From an uncultured Oscillospiraceae bacterium (GTDB taxonomy: Bacteria > Bacillota_A > Clostridia > Oscillospirales > Oscillospiraceae), in the NCBI GenBank assembly GCA_947631215.1, contig CANRKN010000004.1, forward strand, positions 1-56,956: 56,956 nucleotides of DNA, given 5' to 3'. The notes beneath the pieces are model-generated. The model was not told the origin of the DNA. It worked only from the letters and a program-made list of their open reading frames with translations, and searched no databases. Positions 48,772 through 56,956 of this stretch are shown piece after piece (position 1 is the stretch's first letter; each line of letters starts with the position of its first letter). The translations under genes and the position numbers were made by a program.

Positions 48772-49676
48772 GGCGCCGTCCCCTCCTTTTCAAAATACCG
48801 GCGGGCCGAGCCGATGTCTGCGTGTATCTGCGCCGCCAGTGCCTCCTGGGAGGGAAAGCGCGCCTCGTCCCGCAAAAAGGCCAGCAGATCGATACGCACG
48901 TCCGCGCCGTACAGCTCGCCTTCAAAGTCCAGCAGATTGGTCTCCACCGTCACATGGCCGTCGTCCCGGAAGGTGGGGCGCACGCCCACGTTGGTGACAG
49001 CGGGCACGGGCCCTGCGGGCAGCCACGCCCTGGCGGCGTACACCCCCAGCCGGGGCACGATGACCCCTGCCGGGATGGGAAAGTTGATGGTGGGTATGCC
49101 CATGCGCCGGCCCCGCTGGTAGCCGTGGACCACCGTATCGGATACAGAATAGGCATGGCCCAAGAACCGGGCGGCCTCCTCCATGTCACCCGCCGTCACC
49201 AGGCGGCGGATATAGGTTGAGCTGACCACCACGCCATCCAAAAGCACCGGCGGCACCACGTCGCAGCCCACGCCATGCTCAGCGCACCAGGCGGCGATGC
49301 GGGCGGCCCGGCCCTCCCCCCGCCAGCCGCAGGAAAAGTCGTGGCCCATCACCAGATGGACCGCGCCCATATCCTCCACGAGAGAACGGATAAAGCCCTC
49401 CCAGGGGGTCTGCATGAAGGCCCTGTCAAAATGAAGGACGATAACGTCCTCTATGCACGCCACCCGGCGGATGAGCTCCAAACGTCCGGCATTGGTACTC
49501 AGAAGGGGCACCTCCGTGCCGAACACCACGGCGTCAGGATGGGCGTCGAAGGTGATGACGGCGGGCGACCCACCCAATGCAACGGCCCGTTCCCGGGCCA
49601 TGCGCATCAGCGCCTGATGACCAAGATGGACTCCGTCGAAAAAGCCCAGTGCCACGACGCGCTTTTTATCGGTCAT
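48768..49676 (-). CDS. ribF: Bifunctional riboflavin kinase/FAD synthetase
   Basis: 302 residues from ATG 49676, overlapping the truB stop as ATGA. The N-terminal nucleotidyltransferase domain has ALGFFDGVHLGHQ and GHDFSCGWRGEGR; the C-terminal riboflavin kinase domain has GRRMGIPTINFP, VTNVGVRPTF and VETNLLDFEGELYG. Makes FMN and FAD. truB-ribF is a conserved pair. Confidence 0.96.
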   Translation of the reverse strand: MTDKKRVVALGFFDGVHLGHQALMRMARERAVALGGSPAVITFDAHPDAVVFGTEVPLLSTNAGRLELIRRVACIEDVIVLHFDRAFMQTPWEGFIRSLVEDMGAVHLVMGHDFSCGWRGEGRAARIAAWCAEHGVGCDVVPPVLLDGVVVSSTYIRRLVTAGDMEEAARFLGHAYSVSDTVVHGYQRGRRMGIPTINFPIPAGVIVPRLGVYAARAWLPAGPVPAVTNVGVRPTFRDDGHVTVETNLLDFEGELYGADVRIDLLAFLRDEARFPSQEALAAQIHADIGSARRYFEKEGTAP

Positions 49677-50371
49677 GAGCCCTGCACCCCCTGTTGGATG
49701 AGGTCCAGCGGCAGAACGCACCCCTCCGGGTCTGTGCGTATCTCCTCCAGGGTGTGGGCCTGGGAGATGGTGAACCTACCGGCCCGGACGCGCCGCAGGG
49801 AGCTCATGCACCCGCCGCAGCCCAGGGCCTCGCCGATGTCGGCGCAGAGGGTGCGGATGTACGTTCCCTTGGAGCACTCAATTTCCAGGCACCAGTCACC
49901 CGCCTTGTCCTGATCTGTCAGTTCCAGGCGGTATATGGTGATGGGCCGGGGCTCGCGCTCCACCTCCCCGCCCCGCCGGGCGATCTCGTAGAGCTTCCTG
50001 CCCCGGTGCTTGATGGCGGAGTACATAGGCGGGGTCTGCAATATGGGTCCCCGGAAGCGGTCAAGAATGGCTTCTATGTCCTCACGGGTCACATCCGCCG
50101 GCTCCTGCCGCAGCACCGTGCCCCAAATGTCCTGGGTGTCGGTGACGGTGCCGAGGCGCATGCGGGCACTGTATTCCTTTTCGTCGTTCTCCGCGTATTT
50201 GGCCAGCTTCGTGCCCTTTCCCGCCAGCACCACCAGCAGGCCGGTGGCGTTGGGGTCCAATGTCCCGGTGTGGCCCACATGCTTTTCGTGCAGGACGTTT
50301 CGAAGGTGTGCGCACACGTCCATGCTGGTCCAGTCCATGGGCTTGTCCACAAGGAGCAGCCCGTCCATCAC
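49673..50371 (-). CDS. truB: tRNA pseudouridine-55 synthase TruB, short form
   Basis: 232 residues, about 70 fewer than in Bacillus or E. coli. The start GLLLVDKPMDWTSMDV, the catalytic region VGHTGTLDPNATGLL with the active Asp, and ECSKGTYIRTLCADIG are complete. The chain stops soon after LPLDLI, so the C-terminal PUA-like domain is missing or very reduced. No frameshift is visible; the stop overlaps ribF. It overlaps nrnA at its start. Confidence 0.93.
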   Translation of the reverse strand: MMDGLLLVDKPMDWTSMDVCAHLRNVLHEKHVGHTGTLDPNATGLLVVLAGKGTKLAKYAENDEKEYSARMRLGTVTDTQDIWGTVLRQEPADVTREDIEAILDRFRGPILQTPPMYSAIKHRGRKLYEIARRGGEVEREPRPITIYRLELTDQDKAGDWCLEIECSKGTYIRTLCADIGEALGCGGCMSSLRRVRAGRFTISQAHTLEEIRTDPEGCVLPLDLIQQGVQGS

Positions 50372-51315
50372 ATGGCCTCCAGGATGTCCCAGACGATGAC
50401 GTCGCAGGTCTCGTCCGGGTTGGAATGGATGGTGCAGCCGGCCGCCATCTTATGGCCGCCGCCCCCGTGCAGAGCGCATATGGCGGCGGAGTCAAAGTCC
50501 TCGCCGCTGCGAAGGCTCACCTTGCACAGCTTGGGCTCCAGCTGACGGATGGTGACGGAGACCTTGTTGCCCGCCACGCGCCCGGCCAGGGACGCCAGGT
50601 CCTCGCAGTCGTCCTCCGTGGCCTCGCTCTCGGCCATCATGTCCAGGGTGACGGTGGCCACGGTGATGCACCCGTCGGGCCCAAAGCGCTTCATGCCGGT
50701 GTAGATCATGCCCTCCAGCATGAGCCGGGAATAGGAGAAGGTGCGGAAGAGCTTTTTATTGAGAGCCTTATAATCCGCCCCGGCCTCCATGAGCTCCGCC
50801 GCCGCCCGGTGGGTGTCGGGTTTTGTGTTGGCGTAGACGAAGCAGCCGCAGTCGGTGCTGACGGCCATGTAGAGAAGGTCCGCCAGGGTCTTGTCCACGC
50901 TGCCCAAGGCAAGCTTTGCCAGCTCCAGCACGATCTCGCCGCAGGAGGCCTTCTCCGGCATGCAGAGAAGGTGCTCCGCGTACTCAGAGTTGGTGGGATG
51001 GTGGTCGATGCAAAGGCCGATGGGCCCGCCGGAAAAGCCCTCCGGGAAGAGATTTTCCGACGCCAAATCCACGCTCACCAGCGTCACTGGCTCATACCCC
51101 GGCGGGGCCATGTAGGGTGCCACGTAGGGGTCGTAGTTGGAGGTTATCTGGGGGTTCGGGTAGAGAAAGGCCACCTTTCCCATCCGGCGCAGGATATGAC
51201 AAAGGGCGGCGGCACTGCCAAGCGTGTCGCCGTCCGGGCGGATATGCGTCAGGAGCAGGTATCCGTCGTTTTCATTCAGATAGTCGAGGCATTCGTTAAG
51301 CGTCATCGTCGTCAT
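50368..51315 (-). CDS. nrnA: DHH family phosphoesterase, NrnA (nanoRNase/pAp phosphatase)
   Basis: 315 residues from ATG 51315, which overlaps rbfA; ATG 51306 is the alternative, and the longer open frame is a shadow of rbfA. The DHH domain has LLLTHIRPDGDTLGS and CIDHHPTN, and the DHHA1 domain has the GGGGHKMAAG motif. Degrades 2-5 nt RNA and converts pAp to AMP. Its place between rbfA and truB is standard in Firmicutes. Confidence 0.94.
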   Translation of the reverse strand: MTTMTLNECLDYLNENDGYLLLTHIRPDGDTLGSAAALCHILRRMGKVAFLYPNPQITSNYDPYVAPYMAPPGYEPVTLVSVDLASENLFPEGFSGGPIGLCIDHHPTNSEYAEHLLCMPEKASCGEIVLELAKLALGSVDKTLADLLYMAVSTDCGCFVYANTKPDTHRAAAELMEAGADYKALNKKLFRTFSYSRLMLEGMIYTGMKRFGPDGCITVATVTLDMMAESEATEDDCEDLASLAGRVAGNKVSVTIRQLEPKLCKVSLRSGEDFDSAAICALHGGGGHKMAAGCTIHSNPDETCDVIVWDILEAM

Positions 51316-51661
51316 GTTTGATATCCAAGTCACTGATAAGTTTATTGATATAGGCCCCGTGGGCGATAGAGTCGTCCAGGAGGAACGTGAGCTCCGGGGT
51401 ATACCGCAGGTCCAGACTCTGACCCAGCTCCCGCCGCAGGTACCCGGACGCGGAGCGCAGGCCCCGCATGAGCTCCTTTTCGTCAAACTTACCCAGCACG
51501 CTCACATACACCTTGCAGTGGCGCAGGTCTGTGGTGGTGTCGGTGTGGGTCACGGTGAGCATGGAGCCCTGATGCAGGCGGGGGTCCTTCACGTCCCGCA
51601 GCTTCTCCGCCAGTACCCGGCGGATGTCGTCGTTGATACGGTCTATATGGTGGTTAGGCAT
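51296..51661 (-). CDS. rbfA: Ribosome-binding factor A
   Basis: 121 residues. Compact KH-like protein acting in 30S maturation; typical segments are INDDIRRVLAEKLRDVKDPR and SASGYLRRELGQSLDLRYTPEL. It has an acidic tail (DDDDA). It overlaps infB by 8 bases. Confidence 0.95.
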   Translation of the reverse strand: MPNHHIDRINDDIRRVLAEKLRDVKDPRLHQGSMLTVTHTDTTTDLRHCKVYVSVLGKFDEKELMRGLRSASGYLRRELGQSLDLRYTPELTFLLDDSIAHGAYINKLISDLDIKHDDDDA

Positions 51662-53993
51662 TGATCTGCTCCATCACAAAGCACTCGATGACGTCCTGTT
51701 CCTTGATGTCGTTGAACTTCTCCACCTGCATGCCGCACTCGTAGCCGGAGGCCACCTCCCGCACGTCGTCCTTGAACCGGCGCAGAGAGGCAAGATCGCC
51801 CTCGTAGACCACCACGTTGTCCCGCAGGACACGGACCTGGCAGCTTCGCTGGATCTTGCCGTCCAGCACGTAGCAGCCGCAGACGGTGCCGACTTTGGAG
51901 ACCTTATAGGTCTGGCGGACCTCGGCGTGGCCGATGATCTTCTCCTGGTACTTGGGGGCCAGCATGCCCTTCATGGCCGCCTCTATCTCGTTGATGCAGT
52001 CATAGATGACCCGGTACAGGCGGATATCCACGTCGGAACGGGAGGCGCTGTCCCGGGCGGCGTTGTCGGGCCGGACGTTGAAGCCCACGATCACCGCGTT
52101 GGAGGTGGAGGCCAGCATCACATCAGATTCATTGATGGCGCCCACGGCGCAGTGGATGACCTTCACCCGGACCTCTTCGTTGGAGAGCTTCTCCAGCGAA
52201 GCCTTCACCGCCTCAGCGCTGCCCTTCACGTCAGCCTTCACGATGATGTTGAAGTCCTTCATCTCGCCCTCCTGGATGCGGGCAAACAGATCGTCCAGGG
52301 ACACCTTCTTGGGGGCGGTGTTGGCGGCCAGCTTTGCCTTGGCCTTCCTCTCCTCCACCAGCTCCCGGGCCATGCGCTCGTCGGCCACGGCGTTGAAGTT
52401 GTCGCCGGCGTTGGGGACCTCGCCCATGCCCGCGATCTCCACGGGCACGGAGGGGCCGGCCTCGGTGACCCGGCGGCCCTTGTCGTTGATCATGGTGCGG
52501 ACGCGGCCAACCGCCGTGCCGGCGATGATGACGTCGCCCTGATGGAGGGTGCCGTTCTGGACCAATACGGTCATGATGGGGCCCCGGCCCTTATCCAGGC
52601 GCGCCTCGATGACGGCGCCGCTGGCGGCGCGGTTGGGGTTGGCTTTCAGGCCCAGCATCTCGGTCTGCAGGGCCAGCATCTCCAGAAGATTGTCCACGCC
52701 CTCGCCGGTCTTGGCGGAGATGGGGCACACGATGGTGTCGCCGCCCCACTCGTCGGGCACCAGGTCGTACTCGGTGAGCTCCTGCTTCACCCGATCGGCG
52801 TTGGCGCCGGGCATATCCATCTTGTTAATAGCTACCACGATAGGGATATTGGCGGCCTTGGCGTGGTTGATGGACTCCACGGTCTGGGGCTTGATGCCCT
52901 CGGTGGCGGCCACCACCAGGATGGCCACATCCGTCACCATGGCGCCGCGGGCGCGCATGGAGGTGAAGGCCTCATGGCCCGGCGTATCCAGGAAGGTGAC
53001 GGGGCTGCCGTTGATGTCCACCACATAGGCGCCGATGGCCTGGGTGATGCCGCCGGCCTCTCCGGCGGCCACCTTCGTATTGCGGATATAGTCCAAAAGG
53101 GACGTCTTGCCGTGGTCCACGTGGCCCATGACCACCACCACGGGGGCGCGGGGGACCAGCTCCTCGTCCGTGTCCACGTGGTCGTCGATGAGCTTTTCCT
53201 CGACGGTCACGACCACCTCATGCTCGATCTTGCAGTTGAACTCCATGGCGACCAGCGCCGCAGTATCGTAGTCGATGACGTCGGGCAGGCCAGCCATGAC
53301 GCCCATCTTGATGAGCTTGCGGACCACCTCGGCGCCGCTCTTTTTCATGCGCACGGCCAGCTCCTGCACGGAGATCTCGTCGGGGATCTGGACCCGGGTG
53401 GGGGCCTTCTTCGCGATCTCGAACTGAAGGCGCTGCATCTTGTCGCGCTCCTCCTGGCGCCGTTTGGCGCTGGCGGCGGCGGTATTCTGGCGCTGCTTGT
53501 TCTTGTTGCCGATCTTCTCCTTGCCCCGCTTCATCTTGTCGGCCTTGTCGCCGGCCATGCGGTCGAAGCGCTCGTCGTATTTGGACAGGTTCGTATTGGC
53601 GGTACCCCGGGTATCCACCACCTTCTTCTCCGGCATCTGCCTGGGCACGTGGGGCTTTTCGGGCTTGGGCTGTTTAGGCTGCTGAGGCTGGGCGGGAGCG
53701 CTGCCCTGCGCGGCGGGCTTATTGTCCGCCTGGGCGGCCTGAGCCTTGGACTGCTCCTTGGCGGGGGCCTTCTCCGGCTCCGGCTTGGCCGTATCGGCAA
53801 ATACCTCGGCGATGCTCTCCACCTGGTTATGCTGGGTCATATACTCAAAGATGATGCTGAGCTCCTCGTCCTCCAGCACCTGCATATGGTTCTTGGGCGT
53901 GGCGGCGTACTGGGTCAGTATCTCCGTAATGACCTTGGAGGTGACGCCAAAGTCCTTGGCGACCTCATGCACGCGGTATTTTATCAAGCTCAT
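51654..53993 (-). CDS. infB: Translation initiation factor IF-2
   Basis: 779 residues. An IF2_N domain (1-52) and a low-complexity Ala/Pro/Gln/Lys linker (about 65-200) precede a second IF2_N-like domain. The GTPase has G1 GHVDHGKTSLLD (about residue 290), G3 DTPGHEAF, G4 NKMD and G5 SAKTGEGVD. The C-terminal domains bind fMet-tRNA. Delivers initiator tRNA to the 30S subunit. It overlaps both neighbours. Confidence 0.97.
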   Translation of the reverse strand: MSLIKYRVHEVAKDFGVTSKVITEILTQYAATPKNHMQVLEDEELSIIFEYMTQHNQVESIAEVFADTAKPEPEKAPAKEQSKAQAAQADNKPAAQGSAPAQPQQPKQPKPEKPHVPRQMPEKKVVDTRGTANTNLSKYDERFDRMAGDKADKMKRGKEKIGNKNKQRQNTAAASAKRRQEERDKMQRLQFEIAKKAPTRVQIPDEISVQELAVRMKKSGAEVVRKLIKMGVMAGLPDVIDYDTAALVAMEFNCKIEHEVVVTVEEKLIDDHVDTDEELVPRAPVVVVMGHVDHGKTSLLDYIRNTKVAAGEAGGITQAIGAYVVDINGSPVTFLDTPGHEAFTSMRARGAMVTDVAILVVAATEGIKPQTVESINHAKAANIPIVVAINKMDMPGANADRVKQELTEYDLVPDEWGGDTIVCPISAKTGEGVDNLLEMLALQTEMLGLKANPNRAASGAVIEARLDKGRGPIMTVLVQNGTLHQGDVIIAGTAVGRVRTMINDKGRRVTEAGPSVPVEIAGMGEVPNAGDNFNAVADERMARELVEERKAKAKLAANTAPKKVSLDDLFARIQEGEMKDFNIIVKADVKGSAEAVKASLEKLSNEEVRVKVIHCAVGAINESDVMLASTSNAVIVGFNVRPDNAARDSASRSDVDIRLYRVIYDCINEIEAAMKGMLAPKYQEKIIGHAEVRQTYKVSKVGTVCGCYVLDGKIQRSCQVRVLRDNVVVYEGDLASLRRFKDDVREVASGYECGMQVEKFNDIKEQDVIECFVMEQINA

Positions 53994-54319
53994 ATTTGCT
54001 CCTCCTGTTCTCCTCGATCGGGTCGGGCGGCGGCCTCAAATGCCTTGGCGAGCCCCTCATCCGTGATAAGGACCAGCGCCACGGGCCCATGTCTGCCCGC
54101 CGCCTGGGCCAGCTCCTGCTTCGCATAGCCCGTCTCAATGAGCCGGCACTTCCCTGCCGCCATCGTCCCGGCCTGGCGCAGGGTGTTGGCTCCGGCGTCG
54201 GACGCGGCGATAAGCAGGCCTCTCGTCCGTCCTTTTAACGCCTTGGCGCAGTCCTCGGTGCCAACGGCGAGCCTGCCGCCCTTTACGGCCAGGCCCAGAT
54301 AGCGCAGGGCCTTATCCAT
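53990..54319 (-). CDS. L7Ae/L30e/S12e-family RNA-binding protein (YlxQ type)
   Basis: 109 residues with the L7Ae core (LGLAVKGGRLAVGTEDCAKAL, LLIAASDAGANT, and a GHPVALV-like strand). Binds kink-turn RNA in relatives. It is always found between the rnpM/ylxR and infB genes in Firmicutes, as here. It overlaps infB by 4 and rnpM by 8 bases. Confidence 0.92.
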   Translation of the reverse strand: MDKALRYLGLAVKGGRLAVGTEDCAKALKGRTRGLLIAASDAGANTLRQAGTMAAGKCRLIETGYAKQELAQAAGRHGPVALVLITDEGLAKAFEAAARPDRGEQEEQI

Positions 54320-54575
54320 CCGCCGCCTCTATGGCCGCGGCCAGCGCGTCATATGCCTCGGGGCTGATGGAGGCCGCCAGCATCCGCTCCAGGGCCCGGC
54401 TCTTCCGGGCCTTGGCAAGGCACGAGGCCTTCCGGCAGATGTAGGCGCCCCGGCCGGGGGTCTTCCCCGCCGCGTCGGCAACGATCTGGCCGTCCGGGGT
54501 GCGGACGATGCGGATAAGCTCCTTCTTGGGGGCGTGCTCCCGGCAGCCCACGCACATGCGCACAGGCTCCGCCAT
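54312..54575 (-). CDS. rnpM: RNase P modulator RnpM (YlxR)
   Basis: 87 residues with the family core RMCVGCREHAPKKELIRIVR, then GKTPGRGAYICRKASC. Recent work in B. subtilis names YlxR as RnpM, a protein that binds RNase P RNA and lowers its activity. rnpB lies 38 kb away in this window. It starts three bases after nusA. Confidence 0.95.
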   Translation of the reverse strand: MAEPVRMCVGCREHAPKKELIRIVRTPDGQIVADAAGKTPGRGAYICRKASCLAKARKSRALERMLAASISPEAYDALAAAIEAADG

Positions 54576-54578
54576 GGT

Positions 54579-55631
54579 TCAGTCCTCGCTCTCGGGCTTG
54601 ATGTCGATCTTGATGCCCGTGAGCTTCGCGGCCAGGCGGGCGTTCTGCCCCTCCTTGCCGATGGCCAGGGACAGCTGGTTGTCGGGCACGATGACCCGGC
54701 AGGACTTGCCGTCCTCCTCCATATATACGTTGAGCACCTCCGCCGGGGAGAGGGCCGCGGCCACATACTCCTCGGGGATCTCGCTGTATTTGACGATGTC
54801 TATCTTCTCGCCGCCCAGTTCATCGACTACGCTGGACACACGGCCGCCCCGGGGGCCCACGCAGGCGCCGATGGGGTCCACATCCGCTGCGGTGCTCCAA
54901 ACGGCCATCTTTGTGCGGGAACCGGCCTCCCGGGCGGTGGACATGATCTCCACGGTACCGTCGGCGATCTCGGGCACCTCAAGCTCAAACAAGCGCTTCA
55001 CCAGCACCGGGTGGGTCCGGCTTATCAGCACCTGGGGGCCGCGGGGGGACTTGCGGACTTCAATAACATATACCTTCAGCCGCTTACCCTCGGTCAGGAC
55101 CTCGTCACGTATCTGCTCGTTCACGGTCAAAAGGGCGTCGGTGTACTCGGAGTTGGAGCTTATCTTCAGGGAGGCGTTGCCGGTGCGGGGGTCGATACGG
55201 ACCACCTCACCGGTGAGGATCTCGTGCTCATGACTGGTGAACTCATCGTAGATGTGGCCGCGCTCCGCCTCGCGGATGGCCTGGATGATCACCTGTTTGG
55301 CGTTTTGGGCGGCAATACGGCCCAGCTCCTTGGTGTTGACGGGGACCTTGATCTCGCCGCCTACCTTGGCCCGCTTATTGAACTTGTGGGCCTGTTCCAG
55401 GGTCATCTCCATGGCGGGGTTTGTCACTTCCTCCACCACTTTGGTGATCACGTACATCTCGATCTTCTTCTTGTCTTCATCGATCTCGACCACCACGTTG
55501 CCATCCGCTTTTGGATTGTCCTTGTTGTATGCGTTCCGCATGGCCTGGTCGATCTTCTCGTACATATATTCCCGGGGAATGCCCTTCTCTCGCTCCAGGT
55601 CTTCGAGCGCTTCAAAAAACTCGGCGTTCAT
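54579..55631 (-). CDS. nusA: Transcription elongation/termination factor NusA
   Basis: 350 residues, the short Firmicutes form without acidic repeats. N-terminal RNA polymerase-binding domain (about 1-125), S1 domain (about 133-200) and two KH domains (about 230-345; GACVGPRGGRVSSVVDELGG and SLAIGKEGQNARLAAKL). Modulates pausing, termination and antitermination. It starts 15 bases after rimP. Confidence 0.96.
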   Translation of the reverse strand: MNAEFFEALEDLEREKGIPREYMYEKIDQAMRNAYNKDNPKADGNVVVEIDEDKKKIEMYVITKVVEEVTNPAMEMTLEQAHKFNKRAKVGGEIKVPVNTKELGRIAAQNAKQVIIQAIREAERGHIYDEFTSHEHEILTGEVVRIDPRTGNASLKISSNSEYTDALLTVNEQIRDEVLTEGKRLKVYVIEVRKSPRGPQVLISRTHPVLVKRLFELEVPEIADGTVEIMSTAREAGSRTKMAVWSTAADVDPIGACVGPRGGRVSSVVDELGGEKIDIVKYSEIPEEYVAAALSPAEVLNVYMEEDGKSCRVIVPDNQLSLAIGKEGQNARLAAKLTGIKIDIKPESED

Positions 55632-55646
55632 TTATCTTTCCTCCGA

Positions 55647-56099
55647 TCACATATCCATGCGCAGCCGTACGCTGGCGATTTGTTTGCCGGTGAACCGGCG
55701 TTCCCCGCCGGATTCGATGGTCACGTCCCCGTTCTCATAAGCCAGGAGCTTTCCCACCCACTGCTTGGCGCCGTCCGCGGCGCTGTACAGCTTTACCTCC
55801 ACGTTGGAGCCTATGAACCGTTCAAAATCTGACGGCCGTTTCAGCGCCCTCTCGCACCCGGCGGAGCTTACCTCAAAAATATAGCTGTCCGGCACGGGGT
55901 CGGCCTCGTCCAATATGGGGTCCATGGCCCGGCTCACAGCCTCGCAGGCGTTCAGGTCCACCCCGTCCGGTCCGTCCAAGTACAGCCGCAGATACCGCTG
56001 GCCGCCCTCGGTGACGTATTCCACGTCCCAGAGCTCCAGCCCCCGGCCCTCCACGACGGGCTTGGCCAGGGCCCAAACTGTCTTTTCGATACGATTCAT
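55647..56099 (-). CDS. rimP: Ribosome maturation factor RimP
   Basis: 150 residues from ATG 56099; the open frame runs further upstream, but that part is the attenuator hairpin and leader. RimP motifs are GLELWDVEYVTEGGQRYL, then LDGPDGVDLNACEAVSRAMD and VSSAGCERALKRPSDFERF. Helps 30S assembly. Weak site (GGA). First gene of the long operon ending with ruvB. Confidence 0.93.
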   Translation of the reverse strand: MNRIEKTVWALAKPVVEGRGLELWDVEYVTEGGQRYLRLYLDGPDGVDLNACEAVSRAMDPILDEADPVPDSYIFEVSSAGCERALKRPSDFERFIGSNVEVKLYSAADGAKQWVGKLLAYENGDVTIESGGERRFTGKQIASVRLRMDM

Positions 56100-56137
56100 A
56101 AGATAATTTCCAATTTCTGACAAATTGTTTTTCATCA

Positions 56138-56164
56138 AGAAAAAGAGTGGGACAAGACCCACTC
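56138..56164 (-). terminator. Intrinsic terminator or attenuator in the rimP leader
   Basis: GAGTGGG (56145-56151) and CCCACTC (56158-56164) form a 7-bp stem; on the minus strand TTTTTCTT follows. It lies about 20 bases downstream of the predicted rimP promoter start, so it may attenuate the operon. Alternatively it ends sigK transcripts. Confidence 0.65.
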
Positions 56165-56189
56165 CAGGAAAAAGACTATCGCTACAGTG

Positions 56190-56218
56190 AATATACCACA
56201 GGCTGGTGCATAAATCAA
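56190..56218 (-). promoter_or_regulatory. Sigma-A promoter for the rimP-nusA-infB operon
   Basis: On the minus strand TTGATT (56218-56213), 17 bases, TATATT (56195-56190). The predicted start near 56183 gives a leader of about 85 bases that contains the terminator hairpin. Confidence 0.65.
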
Positions 56219-56284
56219 GCCCTTTTTCAAACTATTATCAAATATTTGTATCCCTGTACCGTCGAACTACACAACATTTTGTCC

Positions 56285-56956
56285 CTACGGCTCCATATGG
56301 GCCCGCAGCTTCTCCAAGGCCTTTTTCTCGATGCGGGAAACATAGGACCTGCTGATGCCTATGCGCTTTGCCACCTCCCGCTGAGGGAGCGGCGTCACGC
56401 CGCCCAGACCGTAGCGCAGGCGTATTACTTCGGCCTCCCGGCCGTCCAGGGCGGCGTCCACCGCCTGGCGCACCTGCTGGACCGTCTCGGCGCGGGAAAG
56501 CTCCTCCAGCATATCCTGGTCGCAGGAGATGGTATCCAGCAGCGCCAGCCCGTCCCCCTCTCCGTCGGCGTCCAGGGCCTCGGACAGGGACACATCCCCC
56601 GCCGTCTTCTTCTGGCCCCGGAAATGCATGAGGATCTCATTTTCGATACACTTGGAGGCGTAAGTCGCCAGGCGCACCCCCTTGTCCGGCTTATAGGTGG
56701 ACACGCCCTTGATAAGGCCGATGGTGCCGATGGACACCAGGTCCTCCGCGTCCGCCGCGGTGGTATAATACTTCTTGATGATGTGCATCACCAGCCGCAG
56801 GTTGTGTTCGATGAGCTTGTTGCGGGCCTCCGTGTCCCCGGCCAGGGCGAGCTCTATGTATCTCTGCTCCTCCTGGGCTTTCAAGGGCCGCGGGAAGCTG
56901 GAGGCGTTGTCCCCCAGGCGGAGCATCAGCACGGCGCTGGACACCATCAGCATGAA
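56285..56956 (-). CDS. sigK: Sporulation sigma factor SigK, 5' end probably outside the window
   Basis: 223 residues visible; the frame is open to the last base. Region 2 has NLRLVMHIIKKYY, EDLVSIGTIGLIKG and TYASKCIENEILMHFR, and region 4 has REVAKRIGISRSYVSRIEKKAL, the pattern of sigma-K. About 19 residues precede FPRPL, shorter than Bacillus pro-sigma-K, so the true start may lie a few codons upstream. The visible part is continuous: no skin-type insertion splits it. Sigma-K drives late mother-cell genes such as coat genes. Confidence 0.9.
   Translation of the reverse strand, partial: FMLMVSSAVLMLRLGDNASSFPRPLKAQEEQRYIELALAGDTEARNKLIEHNLRLVMHIIKKYYTTAADAEDLVSIGTIGLIKGVSTYKPDKGVRLATYASKCIENEILMHFRGQKKTAGDVSLSEALDADGEGDGLALLDTISCDQDMLEELSRAETVQQVRQAVDAALDGREAEVIRLRYGLGGVTPLPQREVAKRIGISRSYVSRIEKKALEKLRAHMEP

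Noticed and set aside
51624..54128. 834-codon open frame on the plus strand
   Set aside because: Antisense to infB, rich in His, Leu, Gly and Ala with no recognisable domain; a shadow of the infB codon pattern.
1..56956. CRISPR array, insertion sequences, rRNA or tRNA genes
   Set aside because: Looked for regularly spaced direct repeats, transposase motifs and tRNA/rRNA cores on both strands and saw none.

Overview
The window comes from a high-GC, endospore-forming clostridium, most like the Oscillospiraceae/Ruminococcaceae-type gut Firmicutes. The evidence is the set of Gram-positive sporulation genes (spoIVA, cwlD, yunB, cotJA/B, cotJC, a SipL-like LysM protein, sigH, sigK), RemA, a PASTA-domain kinase with its PP2C phosphatase, a type A RNase P RNA and a pyrophosphate-type phosphofructokinase. 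Almost all genes are compact, GC-rich and joined by ATGA, TAATG or GTGA overlaps. No tRNA, rRNA, CRISPR array, insertion sequence or prophage was seen.

Layout. 1-13567 (+) is one long housekeeping run: DUF5685, a J-domain protein, a membrane protein, yicC, remA, gmk, rpoZ, priA, def, fmt, rsmB, rlmN, PP2C phosphatase, PASTA kinase and rsgA. 13613-24096 (+) holds a tiny membrane protein, the SipL-like spore protein, yebC, rnpB, murD, two M42 peptidases, yunB, ligA and a MATE exporter. 24166-25906 (-) is a lower-GC accessory operon of two DUF488 proteins and a dual-OB-like protein, with its own consensus promoter and an operator-like dyad. 26079-27124 (+) is the cotJ spore-coat operon. 27165-31816 has a small membrane protein, pfp and fba transcribed divergently from interlocked promoters, and a P-type ATPase-like protein that lacks the actuator domain and several catalytic motifs. 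31941-34602 (+) is a two-component system. 34639-39239 (-) runs xer recombinase, MBOAT, DHHW, dut, GyrI-like. 39339-42084 (-) is cwlD-radA-DUF6873, followed by spoIVA, Nif3-like and trmK (43680-45169), DUF1858, a zinc-ribbon protein and sigH. 46610-56099 (-) is the translation operon rimP-nusA-rnpM-L7Ae-infB-rbfA-nrnA-truB-ribF continuing into ruvC-ruvA-ruvB. sigK enters at the right edge.

How the parts connect. Both ends of the sporulation sigma cascade (sigH early, sigK late) are present, with several expected sigma-E targets between them. The most striking pattern is in the leaders of those targets. Five of the six sporulation start sites examined have an inverted repeat whose right arm holds the Shine-Dalgarno sequence. 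In four of those five a CATAnnn-type mother-cell -10 element sits at the junction of left arm and loop. I infer that vegetative read-through RNA would fold and hide the ribosome site, while RNA started at the embedded sporulation promoter would lack the left arm and be translated. This resembles the logic known for phage T4 gene e. Other candidates for new biology are the DUF488/dual-OB operon and the P-type ATPase remnant. Everything here rests on reading the sequence; no database search or folding program was run.
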